Source: Bacteroidales bacterium (GTDB taxonomy: Bacteria; Bacteroidota; Bacteroidia; Bacteroidales; UBA932). From it: DNA of 40,014 nt. Of the stretch, positions 33,218 through 40,014 are shown one piece after another (within the stretch, counting starts at the first letter, position 1; each line of letters begins with the position of its first letter). The notes below the pieces were generated by a model. That model did no database searches and had not been told where the DNA came from. It was given only the letters and a program-made list of their open reading frames with translations. The position numbers were made by a program, and so were the translations under genes. The stretch covers positions 1-40,014 of the forward strand of contig JAFYLU010000081.1 of assembly GCA_017550025.1 (NCBI GenBank), given 5' to 3'.

Positions 33218-34335
33218 ATATGGGTGAGTTCAGAAGAAACATACTTGTGACAGGCGGCGCAGGATTCATAGGAAGCCATCTTGTGCGGCTTCTTGTAAGG
33301 AAATATCCGGATTACAGGATCGTCAATGTCGACGCCTTGACATATGCCGGCAATCTTGCCAATCTTTCCGACGTCGAGAACGCCCCTAACTATGTGTTTG
33401 TGAAGGCTGACATATGCGATTTCGAGAAGATGTGCTCTCTTTTCGAAAGCTATGAGGTGGACGGAGTGATTCATCTTGCCGCCGAAAGTCATGTGGACCG
33501 CTCTATCAGGGATCCGTTCACATTTGCAAGGACCAACGTGATGGGTACCATTTCTCTGCTTCAGGCCGCGAGACTTCGTTGGGAGGCGGCTGAAGGCGGA
33601 TATTCGGGAAAGCGATTCCATCATGTGTCCACAGACGAGGTCTACGGAGCTCTGGAACTGGATCTTCCGCAGGGAGGACCGCTGGGTGAAGGTCCGTATG
33701 GAACCCGTTTCTTTACAGAGGGTATGAAGTATGATCCTCATAGTCCGTACAGTGCCGCAAAGGCATCTTCCGATCATTTTGTCCGTGCCTTCCATGATAC
33801 ATACGGAATGCCGGCGGTGATTACGAACTGTTCGAACAATTATGGTCCATATCAGTTTCCGGAAAAGCTTATACCATTGTTTATCAATAACATACGCCAC
33901 GGAAAGTCCCTGCCTGTATACGGTAAGGGAGAAAATGTCAGGGATTGGCTGTATGTGGAGGACCATGCCAGAGCCATCGACCTTGTATTCCATGAGGGAA
34001 GGACTGGGGAGACATACAATATCGGCGGTTTCAACGAGTGGAAGAACATAGACCTGATAAGGGTCCTTGTCAAGGTGACGGACCGTATTCTCGGCAATCC
34101 TGAAGGACATAGTCTCGGACTCATCACATTCGTTACAGACCGTGCCGGACATGACCTGCGATATGCCATTGATGCCTCGAAAATCCATGAGGAGCTCGGT
34201 TGGGAACCGTCCCTGCAGTTTGAGGAAGGAATAGAGCGTACTGTGCGCTGGTATCTCGAAAATCAGGAATGGCTTGACGGAGTGACGAGCGGGGAGTATC
34301 AGAATTATTATGAAAGCATGTATATGGACAGATAA
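33214..34335 (+). CDS. rfbB: dTDP-glucose 4,6-dehydratase (RfbB/RmlB)
   Basis: Second step of the pathway: dTDP-glucose to dTDP-4-keto-6-deoxyglucose, with bound NAD. It has 373 residues with TGGAGFIGSH (13-22), HLAAESHVDRS near 86, STDEVYG near 138, and the YxxxK pair Y179/K183 in PYSAAKASSDH. The length fits the Bacteroidota form. It overlaps rfbD by 4 bp. With rfbA, C and D this completes the route to dTDP-L-rhamnose, used for surface polysaccharide; no glycosyltransferase follows here. Confidence 0.96.
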   Translation: MNMGEFRRNILVTGGAGFIGSHLVRLLVRKYPDYRIVNVDALTYAGNLANLSDVENAPNYVFVKADICDFEKMCSLFESYEVDGVIHLAAESHVDRSIRDPFTFARTNVMGTISLLQAARLRWEAAEGGYSGKRFHHVSTDEVYGALELDLPQGGPLGEGPYGTRFFTEGMKYDPHSPYSAAKASSDHFVRAFHDTYGMPAVITNCSNNYGPYQFPEKLIPLFINNIRHGKSLPVYGKGENVRDWLYVEDHARAIDLVFHEGRTGETYNIGGFNEWKNIDLIRVLVKVTDRILGNPEGHSLGLITFVTDRAGHDLRYAIDASKIHEELGWEPSLQFEEGIERTVRWYLENQEWLDGVTSGEYQNYYESMYMDR

Positions 34336-34355
34336 TCATCAAACTTACTTAAGAT

Positions 34356-35126
34356 ATGAAAAGGTTGTTTTTAGCAGCTCTCGTTGCCCTTGTATTGGGC
34401 GGAGCTATGGATGTTATGGCGCAGCCGCGTTATGGCAGACATTATGGATTTCATCGCTATGAGAGTGTTTTCAAAGGATTGGGAATGAACTTCGGATATG
34501 TGCACTCATCAAGCCGTGTCAGGGACCTCTATCTGAATGAGGTGGACAAGGTCGGAGGCATGAATGGCTTTGATGTGGGCCTTACAATGGACTTCACACT
34601 GATACCTGAAGCCCTTTATCTTCAGTCAGGACTTGACTATGTATATCAGATGGACAAGCCTGAAACACATGATGCGGGATTCGTAAAGCTCACCGGAAAG
34701 AATCAGGACCATTATCTTGACATACCTGTGCAGCTCAAATATGCACATCCTCTTACTTCAAAGATAGGAGTATTTGCACAGGTTGGTCCTGTGTTGTCAT
34801 TCGGTATGTCTTCGAAGATGACCTACCGTGCCCGTCTGGAAGACGGATCTAATGCACAGGTCATCTACAACTATTACAACGGCAAGGTCAAGGCTAAAGG
34901 CTTTTCTGATTCTGTAGAGCAGATCGTTAACAGCCAGATTCCTGATTCGAAGTTCAGAAGATTCGACATGAGGCTCGGTGGTGCTGTCGGAGCAAGATTC
35001 TTTGATGTGCTTGAGGCTTCGATAGGTTATCAGTGGGGCGTGGTGAACAAGTACAGAGGTGATGTGGCAAAGGATTATAAGATGCGCCGTCAGCAGCTTT
35101 ATGTGACTCTCGGAGTCAGATTCTGA
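34356..35126 (+). CDS. Outer-membrane beta-barrel protein (PorT-like family)
   Basis: A 256-residue protein with a signal peptide MKRLFLAALVALVLGGAMDV ending VMAQ. The mature chain shows alternating strands (FKGLGMNFGYVHSS, FDVGLTMDFTL, LYLQSGLDYVYQM, LDIPVQLKYAH, IGVFAQVGPVLSFG) and ends with QQLYVTLGVRF, a C-terminal Phe as in barrel proteins. This is the pattern of Bacteroidota PF13568-type barrels. It lies 20 bp after rfbB and is probably cotranscribed with the rhamnose genes, but a role in their export or display is not shown. Confidence 0.75.
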   Translation: MKRLFLAALVALVLGGAMDVMAQPRYGRHYGFHRYESVFKGLGMNFGYVHSSSRVRDLYLNEVDKVGGMNGFDVGLTMDFTLIPEALYLQSGLDYVYQMDKPETHDAGFVKLTGKNQDHYLDIPVQLKYAHPLTSKIGVFAQVGPVLSFGMSSKMTYRARLEDGSNAQVIYNYYNGKVKAKGFSDSVEQIVNSQIPDSKFRRFDMRLGGAVGARFFDVLEASIGYQWGVVNKYRGDVAKDYKMRRQQLYVTLGVRF

Positions 35127-35172
35127 TGTGTGTCATGACTTTTTATGCCAATTTGGCAGTTTGTGGCCCTCG

Positions 35173-35205
35173 TTTTTGATAATTGCCCAAATGTCATTAT
35201 ATTTG
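35173..35205 (+). promoter_or_regulatory. Promoter of secA
   Basis: TATATTTG at 35198-35205 fits the -7 consensus and TTTTTG at 35173-35178 is a good -33 element 19 bp upstream. The predicted start of transcription is near 35210, about 55 bases before the secA ATG. Confidence 0.7.
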
Positions 35206-35206
35206 C

Positions 35207-35243
35207 AGGTTGTTTGTGCCGTATTGCACAGACAACCTTTTTT
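35207..35243 (+). terminator. Terminator-like hairpin at the secA transcription start
   Basis: A 13-bp stem with one G-U pair (35207-35219 with 35226-35238, loop CGTATT) is followed by TTTTTT. It could end transcripts coming from the rhamnose/barrel operon. It also falls at the very 5' end of the predicted secA message, where it could act as an attenuator or a 5' stabilising stem. Confidence 0.6.
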
Positions 35244-35265
35244 CGAAATATAAAAAACAGCATAT

Positions 35266-38200
35266 ATGTCATTTACAGACCTTTTCAAGAAAATTTTCGG
35301 CTCAAAGGCCGACAGGGACATGAAGGCCATCAGACCGACATTGAACAAGGTGCTCGATGCCTACAAGGAGATAGACATACTCTCTGATGATGAACTCAGG
35401 GAGAGATGTCAGGGACTCAAGGACAAGATACAGGCAGCGATCGCCCAGGATGAGGCACGCATCGCCCAGATCAAGGAGGAATTGGAGAAGGATATACCTC
35501 TGAACCAGAAGGAATCACTTGCTACGGAGCAGGATAAGCTGGTGAAGAAGGTGGATGAGATCATCGAGAAGGTTCTCGAGGAAATTCTTCCGGAAGCTTT
35601 CGCCATAATGAAGTCCACTGCACGCAGATTCGCGCAGAATCCTGTGCTCAGGGTCAAGGCTACACAGTTTGACCGCGACCTCAGCACAGTGAAGGAGTTT
35701 GTCGAGATTGAAGGTGATTATGCGGTATGGCAGAATCACTGGATGGCCGGCGGAAACGAAGTCACATGGGACATGATCCATTACGATGTGCAGCTTATCG
35801 GTGGTATCGTGCTCCATCAGGGCAAGATTGCCGAGATGGCTACCGGTGAGGGTAAGACACTCGTGGCTACTCTTCCTGTATTCCTTAACGCGCTTGCAGG
35901 AAAGGGTGTGCATGTGGTTACCGTCAATGACTATCTCTCGAAACGAGACTCCGAGTGGATGGGACCTCTCTATATGTTCCACGGACTTTCTGTAGACTGC
36001 ATCGACAAGCATCAGCCTAACAGCGAGGCAAGAAAGAAGGCTTATGCCTGCAACATCACATTCGGTACAAACAACGAGTTCGGCTTTGACTACCTCCGCG
36101 ACAACATGGCCACTTCGATGAATGACCTTGTACAGCGCAAGCATCATTTCGCGATTGTCGATGAGGTCGACTCCGTGCTTATCGATGATGCACGTACTCC
36201 TCTCATCATTTCCGGTCCGGTTCCGAAGGGTGAGGACCAGCAGTTCATGGAGTACAAGCCTCTTGTCGAGAGACTCTACAACAACCAGAAGTCCCTTGTC
36301 AACCAGCTTCTCAATGAGGCGAAGAAGCTCATCGCCGACGGCAATGAGAAAGATGGAGGCGTCCTCCTTTTCAGAGCGTTCAAGGGATATCCGAAGTATA
36401 AGCCGCTGATCAAGTTCCTGAGCGAGCCTGGCATGAAGCAGCTTCTCCAGAAGGTTGAGAACTATTACATGCAGGATAACGAGCGCGAGATGCCTTTCAT
36501 CACAGATGAGCTCTTTTTCGTCATTAATGAGAAACAGCATTCTGTTGACATGACAGACAAGGGTCGCGACCTCATTACCGGCAATCTTGACGATTCGAAC
36601 TTCTTTGTGCTTCCGGATGTGGGTGCTGCTATAGCGGAGATCCAGAAGTCAGGACTTACTGCTGACGAAAAGCAGGTGAAGAAGGATGAGGTTCTTGCAG
36701 ACTTTGCACTCAAGTCAGAGAGAGTACATACTGTAAACCAGCTCCTTAAGGCATATACAATGTTTGACAAGGAGATCGATTATATCATCCAGGACGGCAA
36801 GATCAAGATCGTCGACGAGCAGACTGGCCGTATCATGGAAGGCCGCCGCTGGAGTGACGGACTCCATCAGGCTGTCGAGGCGAAGGAGAATGTGAAGGTG
36901 GAGGCTGCGACACAGACTTTCGCTACCATCACGCTCCAGAACTATTTCCGTATGTATCACAAGCTTGCCGGTATGACTGGTACTGCCGAGACAGAGGCAG
37001 GAGAGTTCTGGTCTATCTACAAGCTTGACGTGGTGGTTATTCCTACCAACAGACCTATCGCACGTTTCGACAATAACGACCTTATCTATAAGACAAAGAA
37101 GGCGAAGTATGACGCCGTGATCAACAAGGTGGTCGAGCTTACGAAGGAAGGACGCCCTGTGCTCGTCGGTACAACAGATGTCGAGACTTCTGAGCTTCTG
37201 AGCCGTATGCTCCGTCTTCGCGGAATCCAGCATCAGGTGTTGAATGCGAAGCAGCACGCACGTGAGGCGGAGGTCGTAAAGCATGCCGGTGAGCCTGGTA
37301 CTGTGACCATCGCTACAAACATGGCCGGTCGTGGTACCGACATCAAGCTTCCGGAGGAAGTGAAGAAGGCCGGAGGACTTGCCATCATCGGAACCGAGCG
37401 TCATGACAGCCGTCGAGTTGACCGTCAGCTCCGTGGTCGTTCAGGACGACAGGGTGACCCGGGTTCTTCAATCTTCTATGTGTCGCTCGAAGACAAGCTC
37501 ATGCGTCTGTTCGGCGGTGAGAAGATCGCTTCTGTCGTTGACCGTATGGGTATGGAAGAAGGAGAGGCTCTCGAGTCATCAATGCTCAGCAGCTCTATCG
37601 AGAAGGCGCAGAAGAAGGTGGAGGAGAACAACTTCGGTATCCGTAAGAGACTTCTCGAATATGACGATGTCATGAATTCACAGCGTGAAGTGGTATATAC
37701 CAAGAGACGTAATGCCCTCTCTGGTGAGCGAGTGGAGATCGACGTGATGAACATGATGCAGGACACTGCGCAGCTCTATGCTGAAAAGGCGCAGGATATG
37801 GATTATGAATCATTCTCGGAGATGGTCATGACATCCCTTTCTATAGATCTCGGCTTTGATCAGGAGTATTATGCGAAGAGCAATCCTAAAGATATGGCGG
37901 AGAAGCTTCATGAGCACATGCTCGCTACATATCAGCGTCGTATGGATACAATGCTTCAGAGAGCTTTCCCTATCATCAAGGAAGTCTATGAAAAGCAGGG
38001 AGCAATCTATCAGAACATAGCGATTCCTATTTCTGACGGTCGAAAGATCATGACTCTTTCAGTCAATCTGAAGAAGGCTTATGAGTCAGAAGGAAAGGAG
38101 ATCGCAAGGTCGCTCAGCAAGTCTATCACTCTCTGGCAGATCGATGACAAGTGGAAGGAACACCTTCGTGATATGGATGACCTCAAGCAGTCAGTGCAGA

Positions 38201-38541
38201 ATGCCACATATGAGCAGAAGGACCCTCTCCTCATCTACAAGTTCGAAAGCTTCAATCTTTTCAGTGAGATGCTCGAGGAACTCAACAGAGATGTCCTTTC
38301 ATTCCTCATGAGGGCGTTCATCCCTCTCCGTGATGCGTCAGAGGCAAAGGCTCCTGCTCCGCAGCAGCCGCGAAGAAATGAGGCAGAACAGATGCAGACA
38401 TCACGCACAGACCTGGTAACCAATTCAGGCGAGCAGAAGAGCAAGATGCCTGTGCATGTGGAAAAGCAGGTAGGCAGGAATGACCCATGCCCATGCGGTA
38501 GTGGAAAGAAGTTCAAGAACTGCCACGGCAAGGGACTTTAA
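35266..38541 (+). CDS. secA: Protein translocase ATPase SecA
   Basis: The motor that pushes unfolded preproteins through SecYEG. It has 1091 residues, longer than the about 830-900 of most bacteria. The Walker A MATGEGKT is at 191-198 instead of near 102-109, because about 90 extra residues rich in charged helix (about 45-110) are inserted near the N-terminus, as is known for Bacteroidota. Further motifs: [15 protein letters not shown] near 298-312, [11 protein letters not shown] in the second half, RGSGRQGD-type motif [11 protein letters not shown], and a C-terminal zinc tail [14 protein letters not shown] near 1075-1088 that binds SecB or lipid in other species. A bactofilin gene follows 21 bp on. 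Confidence 0.96.
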   Translation: MSFTDLFKKIFGSKADRDMKAIRPTLNKVLDAYKEIDILSDDELRERCQGLKDKIQAAIAQDEARIAQIKEELEKDIPLNQKESLATEQDKLVKKVDEIIEKVLEEILPEAFAIMKSTARRFAQNPVLRVKATQFDRDLSTVKEFVEIEGDYAVWQNHWMAGGNEVTWDMIHYDVQLIGGIVLHQGKIAEMATGEGKTLVATLPVFLNALAGKGVHVVTVNDYLSKRDSEWMGPLYMFHGLSVDCIDKHQPNSEARKKAYACNITFGTNNEFGFDYLRDNMATSMNDLVQRKHHFAIVDEVDSVLIDDARTPLIISGPVPKGEDQQFMEYKPLVERLYNNQKSLVNQLLNEAKKLIADGNEKDGGVLLFRAFKGYPKYKPLIKFLSEPGMKQLLQKVENYYMQDNEREMPFITDELFFVINEKQHSVDMTDKGRDLITGNLDDSNFFVLPDVGAAIAEIQKSGLTADEKQVKKDEVLADFALKSERVHTVNQLLKAYTMFDKEIDYIIQDGKIKIVDEQTGRIMEGRRWSDGLHQAVEAKENVKVEAATQTFATITLQNYFRMYHKLAGMTGTAETEAGEFWSIYKLDVVVIPTNRPIARFDNNDLIYKTKKAKYDAVINKVVELTKEGRPVLVGTTDVETSELLSRMLRLRGIQHQVLNAKQHAREAEVVKHAGEPGTVTIATNMAGRGTDIKLPEEVKKAGGLAIIGTERHDSRRVDRQLRGRSGRQGDPGSSIFYVSLEDKLMRLFGGEKIASVVDRMGMEEGEALESSMLSSSIEKAQKKVEENNFGIRKRLLEYDDVMNSQREVVYTKRRNALSGERVEIDVMNMMQDTAQLYAEKAQDMDYESFSEMVMTSLSIDLGFDQEYYAKSNPKDMAEKLHEHMLATYQRRMDTMLQRAFPIIKEVYEKQGAIYQNIAIPISDGRKIMTLSVNLKKAYESEGKEIARSLSKSITLWQIDDKWKEHLRDMDDLKQSVQNATYEQKDPLLIYKFESFNLFSEMLEELNRDVLSFLMRAFIPLRDASEAKAPAPQQPRRNEAEQMQTSRTDLVTNSGEQKSKMPVHVEKQVGRNDPCPCGSGKKFKNCHGKGL

Positions 38542-38562
38542 TGAAAGTAAAATGTTAAAATA

Positions 38563-38997
38563 ATGGATAATATGGCAAAGATAGAAACAACCACCAATGT
38601 AAACGCAGTCAGCAGGATTTCTGCAGGTACAGTGATTAAGGGTGAGATCCTTTCACCAAGTGACATCCGTATCGACGGTACATTTGAAGGTAAGGTATAT
38701 TCTAAAGGTCGTGCAGTCATTGGCGAGACTGCCGTAATCAAGGGAGACATCATTTGCTCTGACATTGACCTTTGGGGAAAGGTAGATGGAAACATCTATG
38801 TGAAGGATACCCTTTCTCTTAAGGAGGGCTGTGTTGTGAACGGAAATCTTCATGTACGTAAGCTTGCGGTAGAGCTTGGATCTACATTCAACGGAAACTG
38901 CAAGATGATTACAGAGGCAGAGTTCGATAAGTTGTGCGGTGTTGCACCGGCAGCAAAGCCTGCCGCTCCGGCACAGCATCAGGCTCACGCAAACTGA
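38563..38997 (+). CDS. Bactofilin (polymer-forming cytoskeletal protein)
   Basis: A 144-residue bactofilin. The core (about 18-115) is a right-handed beta-helix made of short repeats such as GTVIKGEILSPSDIRIDGTFEG, GRAVIGETAVIKGDIICSDIDL and GKVDGNIYVKDTLSL, with a hydrophobic residue at regular spacing. A short polar head and a Pro/Ala-rich tail (VAPAAKPAAPAQHQ) flank it. Bactofilins assemble into filaments without nucleotide and help localise cell-wall enzymes and shape. An M48 peptidase gene starts 14 bp after the stop; in other bacteria bactofilins often sit beside M23 peptidases, not M48, so the pairing is unusual. ATG 38572 is an alternative start. Confidence 0.92.
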   Translation: MDNMAKIETTTNVNAVSRISAGTVIKGEILSPSDIRIDGTFEGKVYSKGRAVIGETAVIKGDIICSDIDLWGKVDGNIYVKDTLSLKEGCVVNGNLHVRKLAVELGSTFNGNCKMITEAEFDKLCGVAPAAKPAAPAQHQAHAN

Positions 38998-39011
38998 TCG
39001 CGTACAGACCC

Positions 39012-39806
39012 ATGAAACGGTTTCTCGCTGCCGTCCTTGCTGCCATGGTGCTTGCAGGATGCGGAAATGTGCCATTGACTGGCAGAAAGCAGGTACTTCT
39101 TGTTTCTGACCAGGAGGTTTATCAGGCCGGCCTTGTCCAGTATGACGAGTACATCAAGGGAGCCACATTGTCGACAGATTCAGGCAAGACGAAGATGGTC
39201 AGATCTGTAGGCCAGAAGCTTGCGGCGGCTACTGAAAAGTATCTGAAGGCCAATGGCTTTGCTTCGGAGCTTGACAACCTTGCATGGGAGTTCAACCTTG
39301 TCAGGGATACTCAGGTTAATGCTTTCTGTATGCCGGGAGGAAAGATCGTTGTCTATGAAGGCCTCCTCACTGTCGCGCAGACTGAAGATGAGCTTGCAGT
39401 GGTCCTCGGACATGAGATAGCCCACGCAGTTGCAAAGCACAGCAATGAAAGAATGAGCCAGCAGATACTTGCCCAGTATGGAGCTGCCATCCTTTCCAAT
39501 GTGCTTTCAGAAAAGTCGGCTGCAGTTCAGACTGTGGCGACGACAGTCTTCGGACTTGGTGCACAGTACGGACTCATGCTTCCTTATTCGAGAAAGCATG
39601 AATACGAGGCCGACTATATGGGTCTTGTGTTCATGGAGATAGCCGGATATGATACAGACAGCGCCGTAGAATTCTGGACGAAGATGTCTTCTTCAGGAAG
39701 TTCCGTGCCCGAATTCCTCAGCACCCATCCGAGCGACAGCAAGCGTATAGCACAGATCAGGCAGCGTATACCGGAAGCCCAGTCGGTAGCAGCTTCATTG
39801 AAGTAA
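39012..39806 (+). CDS. M48 family lipoprotein metallopeptidase
   Basis: A 264-residue outer-membrane lipoprotein protease of the LoiP/BepA type. The start at 39012 gives a lipoprotein signal with LAGC (C17); upstream ATG codons are inside the bactofilin gene. The zinc site is HEIAH (H134, E135, H138) with the third ligand E197 in SRKHEYEADYMG, and the propeptide-like NAFCMPGGKIVVYEGLL (103-119) is the usual M48 signature. No TPR repeats follow, so it is the short form. The family clears misfolded outer-membrane proteins. It is last in the secA-bactofilin run and is followed 11 bp on by a terminator. Confidence 0.92.
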   Translation: MKRFLAAVLAAMVLAGCGNVPLTGRKQVLLVSDQEVYQAGLVQYDEYIKGATLSTDSGKTKMVRSVGQKLAAATEKYLKANGFASELDNLAWEFNLVRDTQVNAFCMPGGKIVVYEGLLTVAQTEDELAVVLGHEIAHAVAKHSNERMSQQILAQYGAAILSNVLSEKSAAVQTVATTVFGLGAQYGLMLPYSRKHEYEADYMGLVFMEIAGYDTDSAVEFWTKMSSSGSSVPEFLSTHPSDSKRIAQIRQRIPEAQSVAASLK

Positions 39807-39817
39807 TATAATTGTCT

Positions 39818-39874
39818 TATGACGAAAAAAAGAGGATGCCCGCGGCGTCCTCTTTTTTCGTCATAAATTTTTCT
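39818..39874. terminator. Bidirectional terminator after the M48 gene
   Basis: A long stem (39818-39839 with 39845-39865, one A bulge and one G-U pair, loop CCGCG) is followed by AAATTTTTC on the plus strand. The inner A/T-rich arms supply a U tract on either strand. It separates the M48 gene from the convergent partial gene at the window edge, whose stop codon lies within the right arm. Confidence 0.85.
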
Positions 39875-40014
39875 CCGGGAAAATCTTCTGGATATCCTTC
39901 TTTCTCTTTGACTTGATCGTCATTACTGTTCTCTTGTCTGTCAGAAGCATCTTGGCGGTTTCGTTCGGCTCCAGTCCGATGCCGATCATGAAGATGATGC
40001 ATTTATCGAAAGGA
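39861..40014 (-). CDS. C-terminal part of a helix-turn-helix-like protein, cut by the window edge
   Basis: A minus-strand frame enters from the right edge and stops at TGA 39863-39861. About 50 residues are visible: PFDKCIIFMIGIGLEPNE, then TAKMLLTDKRTVMTIKSK and RKKDIQKIFPEKNL. The GLEPNETAKML-x-KRTV arrangement is like the C-terminal helix-turn-helix at the end of Bacteroidota regulators that close with a LuxR/sigma-type domain. The stop codon lies inside a terminator stem. Too little is seen for a family call. Confidence 0.6.
   Translation of the reverse strand, partial: PFDKCIIFMIGIGLEPNETAKMLLTDKRTVMTIKSKRKKDIQKIFPEKNL

Noticed and set aside
33181-34188. Long minus-strand open frame opposite rfbB
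   Set aside because: It is the mirror of a clear rfbB with all family motifs; the translation has no recognisable domain and no promoter. The same holds for long antisense frames opposite pdxA/rfbA (30199-31245) and secA (35515-36540, 36715-37404).
35146-35158. Palindrome TGCCAATTTGGCA upstream of secA
   Set aside because: Short, single copy, no U tract and no known matching regulator; could arise by chance.
39817-40002. Minus-strand open frame with MHHLHDRHRTG start
   Set aside because: Out of frame with the more protein-like partial gene 39861-40014, and it runs through the terminator hairpin.
1-40014. CRISPR arrays, insertion sequences, prophage or toxin-antitoxin genes
   Set aside because: No regularly spaced repeats, transposase, integrase, phage structural gene or toxin pair was found; the only mobile element is the intron tail at 1-137.

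Overview
The window is chromosomal DNA of an anaerobic member of the Bacteroidales (Bacteroidota); the family cannot be fixed from the sequence alone. The grounds are: repeated promoter boxes of the Bacteroidota form TAnnTTTG placed just upstream of genes, very few Shine-Dalgarno sequences, DUF4493/PCMD/fimbrillin-type lipoproteins with relaxed lipoboxes, a Bacteroidota-type ParE (EGDSASG), a SecA with a long N-terminal insertion, and a single-chain pyruvate:ferredoxin oxidoreductase beside a small 2[4Fe-4S] ferredoxin.

Layout from left to right. 1-137 is the 3' end of a group II intron (domains V and VI, plus what may be the last codons of its maturase), ending two bases from the stop codon of the next gene. 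140-4328 is a minus-strand operon parE > acyltransferase > acyl-CoA synthetase. 4491-13429 is a tightly packed seven-gene plus-strand operon for the cell envelope: a fimbrillin-like lipoprotein, two DUF4493-type lipoproteins, two lipoproteins with near-duplicate C-terminal PCMD modules, and two tandem beta-barrel-like proteins. Its function is unknown and it is the best candidate here for an undescribed system. It converges on a His-rich ten-helix metal-exporter-like gene (13426-14616) coupled to a DUF1573 lipoprotein-like gene.

15868-23310 holds an overlooked 56-residue ferredoxin, an M16 peptidase, a short LysR-type regulator and pyruvate:ferredoxin oxidoreductase. The leader of the latter carries a perfect TTGAT-N4-ATCAA (FNR-type) palindrome. 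tRNA-Arg(CCG) follows at 23599-23670, with a terminator whose stem begins inside the tRNA 3' end. 23772-29178 is a minus-strand operon recG > WYL regulator > S9 peptidase.

29303-35126 is a plus-strand run pdxA, rnhA, rfbA, rfbC, rfbD, rfbB and an outer-membrane beta-barrel gene; the four rfb genes together make dTDP-L-rhamnose from glucose-1-phosphate. 35266-39806 is secA (with a terminator-like hairpin at its transcription start), a bactofilin and an M48 lipoprotein peptidase, closed by a strong bidirectional terminator. The right edge cuts a minus-strand gene whose visible end resembles a helix-turn-helix domain.

Most of the window is core-genome housekeeping. The accessory parts are the intron tail and the seven-gene envelope operon.
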